Below are positions 11,706 to 21,516 of a stretch of 64,000 nucleotides of DNA, piece by piece (positions within the stretch are counted from its first letter, which is position 1; every line of letters begins with the position of its first letter). The stretch comes from Pochonia chlamydosporia 170 (taxonomy: Eukaryota > Ascomycota > Sordariomycetes > Hypocreales > Clavicipitaceae). A program made the translations under genes and the position numbers. The notes beneath the pieces were generated by a model. The model was given only the letters and a program-made list of their open reading frames with translations. It was not told where the DNA came from and did not search any database. Location: contig NC_035790.1 in the NCBI RefSeq assembly GCF_001653235.2, forward strand, positions 6,014,001 through 6,078,000. Direction: 5' to 3'.

Positions 11706-14661
11706 CTAGTAATCGTCTTCCTCTTCAGGTTGCTTCTTGGGCCGAATTAAATCTAGTAGAGATGAGATGTACGGGCTCTAAACAGCTGTTAATATTCGCC
11801 CTGTAGTATTCACGAAGAGCCCACAAGCCATGTGAAGAGGACTTACCAATGCTCGATTCTCAGCAAGAACCTCGAATAAACGAGGCAAAACTGCTCGAAA
11901 CAGTTTCTCGTTCCAACCACCTTTCTCGGAGTTGCTTGACTCTTGCTCCTTGAGTAGCTGCTCCTCTGCTTCCGTCTTGACTACATTACGTGCAATGTTG
12001 CGCAGAACCAGAACGGCACTCAGGGGAATACCCGCTGCCTGAGGGGGCAAGTTAGGGTTTCTCTCGTCCCGGACCGTTGCAGTCTCTTCATATGTAACCG
12101 CCATGGTTTTGGCTGGGATAACCCAGGACTTCTGCGATGTTTTTGGGTCGCCTGGAAGGGCATTCATGACGTGAGTGTTGATGTGGCGCGCAAAGTCATG
12201 CAAATGCAGTTTCGTCGGTTTGGCATACTTGGAGCAACCACCCCAAGTGCATACGAATTGCTTCTCCGCGTTATCAAACTGTCCGGCCTCGTTTCTTTGC
12301 TCACCAAGGTGTTTTGTGATGATATGGCTCCATAGTTGCTCTGCCTTGAGGAAGAATTGTCCACACTTTTCATTTCGCTTTTCTAGATTGGTTGCCCACA
12401 GGCAGCGGGCATATTCTGCACCATCGAAGTTTAACGGGCGTGGTCGAGCGCGGATGCCGTGAATAATGAACTTCTGTTGTGGCTCTCCAGGTTCGCGAAG
12501 CACCTGGGCGTTGGAATCCTTGTAGACAGAGGTGCTGTTGCGAATGAAGTCGGCCGGCGTAATCATGGGTTGTCCTATAGCCTTCAAGGGACTGACAAAG
12601 GCAGATTGATAAGCTTGCCAAGCGGCTAGCTGTGTGACGAAAGAATCATTGTCCTCCTCAAAGAAGCACTTAACCCATTTGTGGACTCGGTCGGGTTCTT
12701 CCAGCTTGATCATTTGTTGAAGTAAATCTTCCGGCATTGGAGGGATTTCATCTCGGGACGGGAGCTTCTGCTCAGGCACCAGAATGAAGTCTCGGTGAAC
12801 CTTTTTGGCCCCATGTGCCAACAGCAACACAAGATGGTCCACCAGAATCTCTGGTGAAGTTGACCGGACAAGATTGTCTACATTGGTGACAACAGCCGTG
12901 TATTGGTAAAGCAAATCCAAACAAGCATCCATTAGCTCATCATCGTTGAGGAGCAACCAGTTCGAAATACGTTGCAGGAGTTCTGCGGGTACGTTGCCAA
13001 GCTTATTCGTAGCCTCCAGGTTCATTGAGATGCGACCTAATGCCCGTAGAGACGTCAAAATAGTACCTCGATCATCAGATGCTAATTGCGCCAGCAAAGT
13101 CCTGTATAATGGATCGTCAGACTCCAAAACCATGTATGGCGTAATTTGCTCCGCAATGTCCAAAGCCATGTGCTTCAACTCGGTTAGAGAGTCCTTAGCA
13201 GGCAAGTGCATGATGATGCAAATCAGGTCTTTGATGGGATAGAAGTCAGACATGTTCAAGGCATTCTCCGGTAAAGTCACCATGTTTCGCAGAGTTAGAA
13301 CGGCTTCTGTGATCAACACCATCTGGTCTGTGAATGCCTCGGTTTGAAGGGCATCTGGCAGGTCCTTTTCTACCAAGTTGGCAATACGATCGAGGATATC
13401 TGGCGTGCCATTGTTTCCATCCAGTGAACCAATGCTACCAGAGTCCGCATATGAGTCCCATGAAACGGTCCACGAAACATGGTAAAACAGGCCGCCAACT
13501 TGTAGACCCTTTTCGACAAGTCCTTCGGCAAGGCCAGGGAAAGCATCGAAGCGATATTTGTCGCCACGCTCAAAAGATATCTTGACAAGATGGTTCAGGG
13601 CAAAGGCTTGCTCACTCGGGACACCGGATCGCAACGCATTCAAGCAACGCGTGTAGATATTAGGTCCATCAAATCCAGCTACGCGACTCAGCGTTAGACT
13701 CGTTGCAGGTATCACTTCAAAGGTAGGGCCAGTGTTACTTACTGCCTGGTTGCATCGGTTGGCGGTTAGCGGGGTCAACGGGAGCCGGGCGATGAGGCAA
13801 ACGATGCCGTTGGAACTCATTTGGGGCACTGCTGGGGGTTGCAACAGCTCTTAGCTGGAAAGGCTTGAGGTGCTTCGGTTGATATGAAAGAACCATTTGA
13901 GATGTGTTTTCTGTGTTTGCAGGATGATGCATGATAGAGGGCCCACGACCCTGATGGCCACCGGGCGGCATTGGAGGCATATTTGGATGATGTGCCGCTG
14001 TCTGTGTAGTTGATTGAGCTGGGGATGCGCTTTGGGCAGCGTTCTGTTGGACGGCTTGTCGAGTCGAACGACTTGGTCCTGTGTCAGGCTGGAAGATTAC
14101 GCGTTGCGGAGGTGCCTCTCGAAGGCCACGAGAAGCACGCGAGCTCGAAGGAGCTTCCGGGGCAGAGCGTTCGCGAGTCGGGGTGCCGTCGTCGCCTGAT
14201 GCCGCAGAGTCGCCAGCGTTTACGTTGCTGTCGCGTTTCGGTCGGAAGTTTTCGAGTGTGCGGGTCAGCAAACTGGCACCCTTCGCAGTGATATCCTCTA
14301 GAATCTCCTTCGGCGGTGGCTCTTTATTGTGCACTGTCTTGATTTCGTACGCAGCCAAGTTCTTATAAAACTTTTCCTTGAGGGAGAACGCTGTCGATGC
14401 CTCGTTGTTCGAATGCAAGCCCAGTTCAGCTGCCATGCGCCGCCAGGCCAACTTCTCTTCGGAAACTTTGTCGTAACCTCCACTGGCAACGATGTGATTG
14501 AAAACTTTGAAAAGATCGAGATATATCAAGCCAACTTTGGGCTCTGGGTCGAGAACAGTACCACGTTTCTCATGAAATTCTTTGAGCTTGGTCATAAACT
14601 CCTCGTACTCGGGAGTGCGGTCGATGGAGTGCAGTGGCACCTCTTGCGGCGTAGTAGTCAT
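11706..14661 (-). CDS. RSC9: RSC chromatin-remodelling complex subunit RSC9 (ARID protein)
   Basis: Three exons (14661-13743, 13678-11847, 11777-11706) encode about 940 residues; introns of 64 and 69 bp have GTAAGT donors and TAG acceptors. Residues ~18-106 form an ARID (AT-rich interaction) fold ending in LKEKFYKNLAAYE. The middle is an alpha-helical repeat region. Near 732-763 and 783-809 lie two Cys2His2-like units, as in RSC9 and its animal counterpart ARID2/BAF200. The last exon gives an acidic tail EEEDDY. RSC9 is a subunit of the nuclear SWI/SNF-type RSC complex, which slides and ejects nucleosomes at promoters. The ATG at 14661 has a good context; an in-frame upstream start at 14790 is less likely because it adds residues before the conserved N terminus. 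It is transcribed divergently from the gene at 15206. Confidence 0.88.
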
Positions 14662-15205
14662 TGCGGTATGGTCGTACCAATTCACCTGTGAATAGTGTGT
14701 CCCTTGTCTATGGGGTTTGCGACTGATGCTGTCGTTCAGTACCTTTCGCTGTTGAATGGACACCTCGCGTGGATGTAGAGACGCCTGCAATTCCCCCTCA
14801 AATGCGATGAATGCACTTCAGCCAGCATCCAAGGGCTCCAATTCACTGCGTATATGCGGCGGTCGCCGACCGGAGATGTTGAAACGGGTCGCAAAGGCGA
14901 TAGAATGCCCGAACGAGGGATGTCGCTTGGTCGACAACTATCAGAGGGCAGATGGAGACGTGTTGGCGCGAGACTTGGCGCGACAGAATGCAAGGCCAGT
15001 TATCTTATCTCCACGTGACCATCTTCACGCCAATCGGCAGCGTTCCTTGGGACTCCATGCCCATGTACTTTGTAACTGAGTGTAGTTCAAGGTTCAGTCA
15101 AGTCGAACTCAGTGCAGTTCAAGATCTTATGACAGCGCAAAGAATTCCCTCGTCGGGTGAAGCTTCTGTAATGCGATAAGCCACTGCCACTTTGGAAGCC
15201 AAAGA
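14662..15205. other. Divergent promoter region of RSC9 and the 15206 gene
   Basis: It is 544 bp with no gene inside. I see no clear TATA box, as expected for a housekeeping promoter. Confidence 0.6.
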
Positions 15206-16693
15206 ATGCCTCGATTTGACTCGCCAGCCACAGGCTGCCTGATTCACCGTCTCGAAGTGGAGGTTGGCAACGCCAAAGAAACCTACGATCCCCGAGATTT
15301 TGATGGGCCGTTACAGTTTGGTCTAGAAGGACAGAGATCTTTGGGGTCCGAATGCGGTGTGCTTTCCTTATCAATTACCAGCGGGCATAGGCAAATGGTT
15401 TGTTCATGCTTCCCCTGACGTAGGTCAATGGCTAACTGTTAGTTTGTACAGCTTTCAATACGACTAAATGGCTTGCTGGATCATCCAAACAACACTATAA
15501 GTATGGTGAAAGATGAAAAAAAGCTCTGTGTGAAGCTTCCAAATCGCGATCACATGCTTCAAGTATGGTTTGCGGAGCATCGGGACTTTTCAGTTTCTGT
15601 CTGCATTCTCAGAAAGGCTGGCTTCGACATTGACGAAGGCAAAGTGGGTCGATGCAGGAACAACTCTGCTTTGAATAGTAGTAGCATATTCAAACAGGCA
15701 CGAACTAAAGCCATGCGAGCAACTCATTCATCATCGACTTCCCCTTTGACCACGTCGACTCCCTTGGGCCTGGCTCAGGCTCGGTGTCCCCAGCCCCCTG
15801 GTGCGATGAGCCCACCCCTGGGTAAAAATATATTTGATGAAATACTGGAGAGCTTAAATAAGCTCAGCGAAACCCCCAGAAAACCACACGCTAGCCAGGA
15901 CGATTCAACATTAAAAAATATAGGGCCAGAAGATCCAGCATGTGTCGGTCCAAACAACACTTTTACAACGGAGGCCGCACTTAACCTTCATAAGCTGACG
16001 GTAGATTCAGTACTTGGAGACATCCCCAATCAATACCCGCATAGCTGTAACGAAACTCAGCAGCTGAAGGCCTCCAACGCAGAATTGAGTTCAAGAACAC
16101 ACCGACCCAGGCATCGGTACTACACACGGTCTTTCACGTCACTAAGTTCTGGAACACAGCAAACTGTAAAACCCAAAACCAGACCATCGCCTCTAGGTTT
16201 ACAGCGGAACTCTAGTGTATCTGTTGACAAGTCCAATGTCACTGGTACGTTCACTTCTGTTTCTAGTAGTTTCGACTCCAGCCACTTGGCAGATTTTAGA
16301 CAGCTCATGCCGCGACGTCGAAGGCTTCCGTTTTACACGGATACCAAAACAGAAACGAAAACGCTCAAATCCACTAGCACACCCGCAAGGGCTGTTCAAC
16401 GTAGAAACGTTGGCGCACCGCAAATTGCCCGAAGTAGGACGCAAAATACCAGCACACGTGAAAGCCACCAGGAAACAACAATTATATTGACACAGCCAAC
16501 AAGTGTTGACGAGCTGGATGGGGTGGCTAGGAGAATATTTTGCCAGTATGAAAGAGACATTGCTGGAGGCTATGATGCAGAAAGTTATGCTAAATTCTAT
16601 TGGGAACGACTTCAGGTAGCCAGAACGAATTTTTGGTGGGACCAGCTGATGAAAGCCAACAGTACGGGTCATGACATGCTGGCAGAAATCTAA
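15206..16693 (+). CDS. Uncharacterised 477-residue protein, disordered middle
   Basis: Two exons, 15206-15397 and 15452-16693, are joined in phase by a 54-bp GT-AG intron with a CTAAC branch site. I do not recognise the family. The N-terminal ~130 residues look folded (alternating hydrophobic strands around HRLEVEV, LSIRLNG and LCVKLPN, ending VCILRKAGFDIDEG). Residues ~150-390 are Ser/Thr/Pro-rich and low in order. The last ~70 residues are predicted helical and rich in aromatics (CQYERD, YAKFYWERLQVARTNFWWDQL), suggesting a conserved C-terminal module. No signal peptide or membrane segment is visible. The head-to-head position with RSC9 may mean a shared promoter. Function unknown; coding status is supported by the splice junction and long frame. 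Confidence 0.75.
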
Positions 16694-17047
16694 TTTGTAT
16701 CAATTTGTATCAAGTTGTATCATAGTAGTATCTTTTGCAAATTGTGTGGACTTTTGACGGGTACACCTCGCTTCAGCAGATGTTAAGAACACACCGGGAC
16801 AGTCAAGTCTTCTTAGAGTACAAGTGTTAAATCGAACAATTTACTTATCGTCAAACATTGAGTGTACTTCCAAACGTTAAAAGAGAAGTACGTGTCATTT
16901 GTCACGCTGTCTTGGTCAGGTTTTAACTTCCCCCCCTTCGTATGGATCACAAGAAGCGGTTCGTCGATATCGTTTCAAACGCAGACGATACATAAACGTT
17001 AATCGAATGGCCAAAGGTTATTATCTTTCCGAGTACGATGTTTTGTC

Positions 17048-17054
17048 TATATAA
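17048..17054 (+). promoter_or_regulatory. TATA box for the 17311 gene
   Basis: TATATAA lies 257 bp before the ATG, which places transcription start near 17080 and puts the 49-bp repeats inside a ~230-base 5' leader. The inference rests on position and consensus only. Confidence 0.55.
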
Positions 17055-17140
17055 CGAACCCCAATTTCCCCATTTCTAGAAACCTGATCCAGCTCATCTT
17101 GCATTCTTCATACCACAAACCAAGCTTCTGATACCACTAA

Positions 17141-17272
17141 TCTCACTGCGTTCTACAAAACAAACCACAAGCAAAACTTCTCGCATCAGTCTCACTGAGC
17201 ACTACAAAACAAACCACAAGCAAAGCTTCTACTTTCAGTCTCACTGAGCACTACAAAACATATCTTCACATA
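17141..17272. repeat. 49-bp tandem repeat in the 5' leader of the 17311 gene
   Basis: Units start with TCTCACTG at 17141, 17190 and 17239, an exact 49-bp period. Units one and two agree at about 40 of 49 positions; the third agrees for its first 22 bases and then decays. A more degenerate unit can be seen before them (ACCACAAACCAAGCTTCT near 17113). Each unit carries CTACAAAACA and, in the first two, ACCACAAGCAAA. Confidence 0.85.
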
Positions 17273-17310
17273 CTCACACTTCTATACAACTTCCTTACAA
17301 TCCTTAAACA

Positions 17311-17760
17311 ATGGCTTTCAAAACTGCCGCCGCCATGCTCCTTGACCAAATTGCCACAGTCCTCGACTGGGACGGCAAACTTGAACTCCCCGGCGCAGAA
17401 GTGAGAGTCAACTGCGAAGGACGCTGCACTCTCGAATGGAGCACTCGCCAGGACGACAGCTGTCCCTCTCACACTATGTACTGGGATGACACCAACCCTG
17501 GCTATATCCGGGTTACCAGCATCCAGCACAACAAGATCATTGCCCCAAGAACTCCTGGCCCTAGAAGACTGTGCTTCAGGGTCCCAACTTACACTGACGG
17601 TGGCATGCGCCGCGCACTCAACCGCGCTATGAAGAACTTGGGCATGAGTAAGAAACTCCGTGACGAGGCAGGCATCAGGCTTGTCGAAAAGACTGAGAAT
17701 ACTCCCGAACACGCGGTTTGGGTTCTCACGCGAATTCCTGTCTATGATGAGGAAGACTGA
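17311..17760 (+). CDS. Uncharacterised small protein, 149 residues
   Basis: An intronless frame starts at an ATG in good context (ACAATGGCT). I do not recognise the family. The N terminus MAFKTAAAMLLDQIATVLDW is an amphipathic helix rather than a clear signal peptide. There are three cysteines in the first half (VNCEGRC, then DDSCPSH) and one at LCFRV. The rest alternates charged strands and a basic helical part (MRRALNRAMKNLGMSKKLRDE) and ends acidic (YDEED). The composition is ordered, not low-complexity. A TATA box, a long C/A-rich leader with tandem repeats, and a second tandem repeat after the stop suggest a strongly expressed or condition-specific gene. It could be a lineage-specific orphan. 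Coding status rests on the start context, the TATA box and balanced composition. Confidence 0.65.
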   Translation: MAFKTAAAMLLDQIATVLDWDGKLELPGAEVRVNCEGRCTLEWSTRQDDSCPSHTMYWDDTNPGYIRVTSIQHNKIIAPRTPGPRRLCFRVPTYTDGGMRRALNRAMKNLGMSKKLRDEAGIRLVEKTENTPEHAVWVLTRIPVYDEED

Positions 17761-17866
17761 TGCTGCCAAGATGGAAACAAAGAGTACATTGAGGCAGGCA
17801 TACAGAGCAAGCATCGTGCCTTGCTGAGCTTCTGAGCTCGATTCTTTTTTTTAGATTGTTATTGAA

Positions 17867-18048
17867 TTGTGTTTGGGATAAAAACTTGGAGATGGAGTTA
17901 TTCGGACTGTGATTGAATTATCCGTGGGATGAAAGGTTGGAGATGGAATTACTCAGACTGTGATTAAGTTGTGCACGGAATAGAAGGTTATAGATGGAAT
18001 TGTTTAAATTGTGCGAGGGACAGGAGTTTGGAGTTGGATAGTTTTGAA
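17867..18048. repeat. 51-bp tandem repeat after the 17311 gene
   Basis: Four degenerate units start at 17867, 17918, 17969 and 18009 (period 51, 51, 40). The shared core is TTGGAGATGGA followed by a GACTGTGATT block in the first two. The repeat begins 107 bp past the stop codon, so it probably lies in the 3' untranslated region. It is unrelated in sequence to the 49-bp repeat on the other side of the gene. Confidence 0.8.
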
Positions 18049-18179
18049 TTGGAGTTTTTTTTTTTTGGCGTCATCTTTGACCACTCTCTTCGCTGAATGT
18101 GTGAATGCGTGCTTGATGTGTTTCCTGTCGCCCCTTTTGGTCTCAACTGGCTAACTTGCTATGCTCATGATTATTATGT

Positions 18180-18270
18180 ACTGTAGTAGGGGTCGAGAGT
18201 ATTTGAACTCATAAATGATACCGCATACCGCAGCGTATACTAACATACATTGGATATATTGGTTCACTGA
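18180..18270. mobile_element. Degenerate, internally deleted MITE copy
   Basis: It shares GGGGTC, AGTATTTGAAC, a block with CGCATA, GTATACT-CATA and ACATTGGA with the intact element at 7021-7141, in the same order and orientation. Part of the centre and part of the right inverted repeat are missing. The ends are not sharply defined. Confidence 0.55.
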
Positions 18271-18524
18271 CAGAGCAGAATAGTCTCGAGTCGTGATTCA
18301 TCCCTTATTTAGTGCGGCGGATTGCCATTGGCACGTACCACTTCCCGTGTGACACAGCAACATGACTACACTGTGCGTTATTCTTGTTCAAAAGGCAAAG
18401 ATGACAAGACTCAGAATTCCTTCCAAGAGAAAAATTGATGATTGCTCATTCCCATTGCAAAGATTGATTCATTACAGACATCCACCAAGCCTATGCCCCT
18501 CTCGCCCTCATGAAATCAACCAGA

Positions 18525-20354
18525 TCAAAAAAAGCTCTTCTTAAAATACCTCGTCTGCGTCGTACGATTCACGACCTGTAACCCAAACTGGGCATCATAG
18601 TCGCCAAACTCCCAATTATCAGCAAAAGACCAAGCATACGCACCAACCACTTCAACGCCATCCTCCCAAATGGCCTTGAGAACCTCCGACATGTAGCTCA
18701 AGTAGTAGACACTTCGAGGCGAGTCAAACAGCTGATCAGAGAGGCCCTTCTCTGACTCTGCAAAAACGGGGAATCCGAATTCCGTAATGGCAACGGGCGT
18801 CTTCCACGTATTGTATAGGTAGTTGAGGTAGCTTCGCAGGTATGTAGGGGTAATGTACACGTATGACTGTGAGCGATAGCCAATGTCCCAGCCGTAGACG
18901 TTGACGGACGTCTGATTCACGCAGTATGGCCTGAAGGTGGATGACGAGTTGGTCGCACAGTCTAGCACGCTGTTGGCGTCGTTTGCCACCGGGGGCGACA
19001 CCACGGTTGCGGTGTATGGATCGATGCCGAGGAAGTCGGCAGTGCCTCCAATGTACTCCAGATCTTTTTTGCTTAGCTTGACGTAGTCGGGGAAGGTCTT
19101 CTTGAAGGATTCGGGGTAATCCTTGCCCAGGTAGATGGGATCGCAGAAAGGGCCAAGTTGGATTGAATTGAAGTGGTTAGTGGCAGATACGTCAGCCTTG
19201 CTCTTTGGATCTCGCGGCACGCCAAAGTTGTTGTTGAACTTAAGGGAGATGCGTCCTGTGCCCTTCAGCTCCTCCTTGTAGAAGTGGTAGACGCGGGCGT
19301 GGGACTTGATAACGTGGTCGATAGACTTGGCATTGTATGAGTAGAGCAGGGGCTCGTTGAACGTGAACCAGATGGGCACCCTGTCGGCGTAATGGGTCAT
19401 GGCAACCTTGGCGTAGTGAACAAAGGCGTCTGGGAAGGTCTCGTTTTGATAAGCACCGTTGACATATCCAATCTCGGGTTTGTCCGCAGCCGTGGTAAGG
19501 TTACTACCGTAGAATTGGAGCGGCGTATCAAAGTGTAGCAGAGTGACGACGGGGATCATGCCCTTTTCCAGAATGAAGTTGATGACGTCGTTGTAGTGAT
19601 CAATGCCCTCTTTGTTCACAGGGGTTCCAGGCAGAGCGAACGGTAGGATACGAGTCCATGCGAGACTGAAGGAAAAGTACTTGGCGCCCATTGCTGCAAC
19701 ACGCTCAATGTCCTGCTTGTAAAGGTAGTAGTGCTCATTTGTGGTGTAGGATTTTGGCCGAGAGTCCTGAACCAGAATGTCCATGAGAGAAGGGGATTTG
19801 CCTTCTTCAGCAGTAGCTCCCTCAATCTGAGAGGCCGAACTGGCAACGCCAAAGGAAAAGTTGGCTGGGAAATTGTAACAGTCGGTAGGCCCAAAGTAGT
19901 CTCTGGGAGGGAGCACCAAGTCACTGGTGGGAACTGGTGTTGGAGACACAGTGGTACTGTATACAGCTTTTTCGGTAAAGTTGGGTGGATTGGCATGTTG
20001 CCAAAGGGCCGTCCAAGCAGCCTGGCCATATGGATCATTTGTGTCGTTTGCTTTGCTCGTGGCATTGCGATCCCATTTGCCCCATGTCGTGTAGGATAGA
20101 GATGGGACTAATGTCGATACAGACTCAGGCGGAGGAGCATATGTTGTGGTGGCAGTTGGAGCAGGCACCGAGGTGGCATGGCGGACAGTTTCCGTTAGAG
20201 TAAAGCTGAAGGGCTTATAAGAATAATGAGGCTCCTTTGTCTTGGAGTGTTTGCATTGGGGTCGTGGTGTTGGCCCTTCTGCTGGTATGTATACTTGTTG
20301 TGCCGAGGTCATGTAAGCCAGCAAGGCTTGACCCAAAAGAAGAGAGCTCTTCAT
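18525..20354 (-). CDS. Secreted glycoside hydrolase family 1 protein (beta-glucosidase-like)
   Basis: An intronless frame of 609 residues. Residues 1-18 form a signal peptide (MKSSLLLGQALLAYMTSA), followed by a ~130-residue Ser/Thr/Pro-rich stretch and, from ~160, a GH1 TIM barrel beginning FPANFSFGVASSASQIEGA. The acid/base motif TFNEP is intact (Glu334). The nucleophile strand reads I-T-E525-F-G, so the Glu is present but the Asn that follows it in most GH1 enzymes (TENG) is Phe. The aglycone-side motif AYAWSFADNWEFG lies at 572-584. Many N-glycosylation sites (NFS, NLT, NET, NSS, NQT, NRT) fit an extracellular protein. GH1 enzymes hydrolyse beta-glycosides by a retaining mechanism; the exact substrate is unknown. 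It is divergent from the APH-like gene at 21517. Confidence 0.92.
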   Translation of the reverse strand: MKSSLLLGQALLAYMTSAQQVYIPAEGPTPRPQCKHSKTKEPHYSYKPFSFTLTETVRHATSVPAPTATTTYAPPPESVSTLVPSLSYTTWGKWDRNATSKANDTNDPYGQAAWTALWQHANPPNFTEKAVYSTTVSPTPVPTSDLVLPPRDYFGPTDCYNFPANFSFGVASSASQIEGATAEEGKSPSLMDILVQDSRPKSYTTNEHYYLYKQDIERVAAMGAKYFSFSLAWTRILPFALPGTPVNKEGIDHYNDVINFILEKGMIPVVTLLHFDTPLQFYGSNLTTAADKPEIGYVNGAYQNETFPDAFVHYAKVAMTHYADRVPIWFTFNEPLLYSYNAKSIDHVIKSHARVYHFYKEELKGTGRISLKFNNNFGVPRDPKSKADVSATNHFNSIQLGPFCDPIYLGKDYPESFKKTFPDYVKLSKKDLEYIGGTADFLGIDPYTATVVSPPVANDANSVLDCATNSSSTFRPYCVNQTSVNVYGWDIGYRSQSYVYITPTYLRSYLNYLYNTWKTPVAITEFGFPVFAESEKGLSDQLFDSPRSVYYLSYMSEVLKAIWEDGVEVVGAYAWSFADNWEFGDYDAQFGLQVVNRTTQTRYFKKSFF

Positions 20355-21516
20355 AATGTAGTGGGTGATTGACCATCAAATCTGTCAAACTTCATACTTT
20401 GTGAATTAAACAGCTTTATCGGTCGTCCATCAGTATAAATAGTTGGATCGTGAACACTCCATGCCATGGTGAAGACTCTAAGAGAACTTCAAAGCACAAC
20501 ATTCGCCGTATTTACCCATCGGACCGATTGAAGTCTGGAGACGTCACCGCGCCACTGATGTCGAGTTCAAATTTGCCGTACGGTACATATTTTGCGACCA
20601 TGGCAGATGTTCGGCTTAACCACCCTGTGATCTTCATGTTAGTGTAATTGGATGGGGGGAAGATTGAACGGAGAAATTGACTGTGATGGTTGGTGATGCA
20701 GGCTTTGTGGCCCACATCGTGTCCGGACTTTTTGCCGTCGTCAAGTTGGAGCAGATATGGACTCATTTCCCCGCGTGGGGTTTTGTTTTGTATTTCCCCG
20801 CGACGTCTGGAGCTTAACCTGTTCCTCTTGGAGAAGTCGAGCTTGTTAATTGGCTCCACTGAACAATGACGATGTGGATTGTTCGAGCTGTGGATTGGAG
20901 ATCAAGTCTGGGGAAATGGTTGTGCTTGTTTTAGCCAAGGCGTGTTTATCTCACCAACAGACGAACCAGACACAATCCTGGTTGAGCCATCAAATGGCAA
21001 GTACCGACCCCATGCTGACCAGCACTGTCAATATGCTCCCAGCTGCTTTCCTCTGTTATCCGACGCTTTCCCACTAGCTGCATGATGGTTCGGTTGGATA
21101 AATGCCATCAGTAACGGAAGACATGTCGGTGCTCCTCGGTTGGCGTTCATGGACACCCAAATGCCAAAGTCGCGACGTGTGGGAGAAGCTGGCGATTGCG
21201 AAGACGAGTCAATCCCTCGTCTTCAAATAAATAAAAACCAGCCAACTGCTCCTTCCTTTGACTGAGTGTGGAGCCTCGGAATTCGGCCAATTACTATGGG
21301 CCTGGGCCTGCACCACGATGACTCTTAACTTCTCAAACACTAGACGAGATTACGATGCAGATAGAAGAGAGTCATCATGAAGAGTCATTCTGCACTTTAC
21401 AAAATGAAACGGCATGGCAAAACATATTCGTTGCTCCATATACATAATGCACAACCGCAACAGGGAATCCGTCTTATACCCATCTTCTGGAACCAAGTTC
21501 TTTGGCCGAGGCCGAG
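20355..21516. other. Divergent intergenic region, GH1 and APH-like genes
   Basis: It is 1.16 kb with only short random frames. A TATTTATA-like word upstream of the GH1 start (about 20434-20441, minus strand) could be its TATA box. Confidence 0.5.

Larger units (their letters stand above)
16694..17310. other. Promoter and leader region of the 17311 gene
   Basis: It contains three AATTTGTATCAA-like words just after the upstream stop (16694-16722), a TATA box (17048-17054) and a 49-bp tandem repeat (17141-17262). No gene was seen. Confidence 0.6.
17761..18524. other. Intergenic region with tandem repeat and MITE remnant
   Basis: It holds the 51-bp tandem repeat (17867-18048), a T12 run (18056-18067) and a degenerate MITE copy (about 18180-18270). 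No gene was seen; the 60-codon frame at 18362 lacks support. Confidence 0.6.

Noticed and set aside
14662..14790. Upstream start for RSC9.
   Set aside because: It adds 43 residues without conserved character; the ATG at 14661 has a better context and begins close to the ARID domain.
17311..17760. Minus-strand frame overlapping the 149-codon gene.
   Set aside because: The plus frame has a TATA box, start context and balanced composition; the opposite frame is a shadow.
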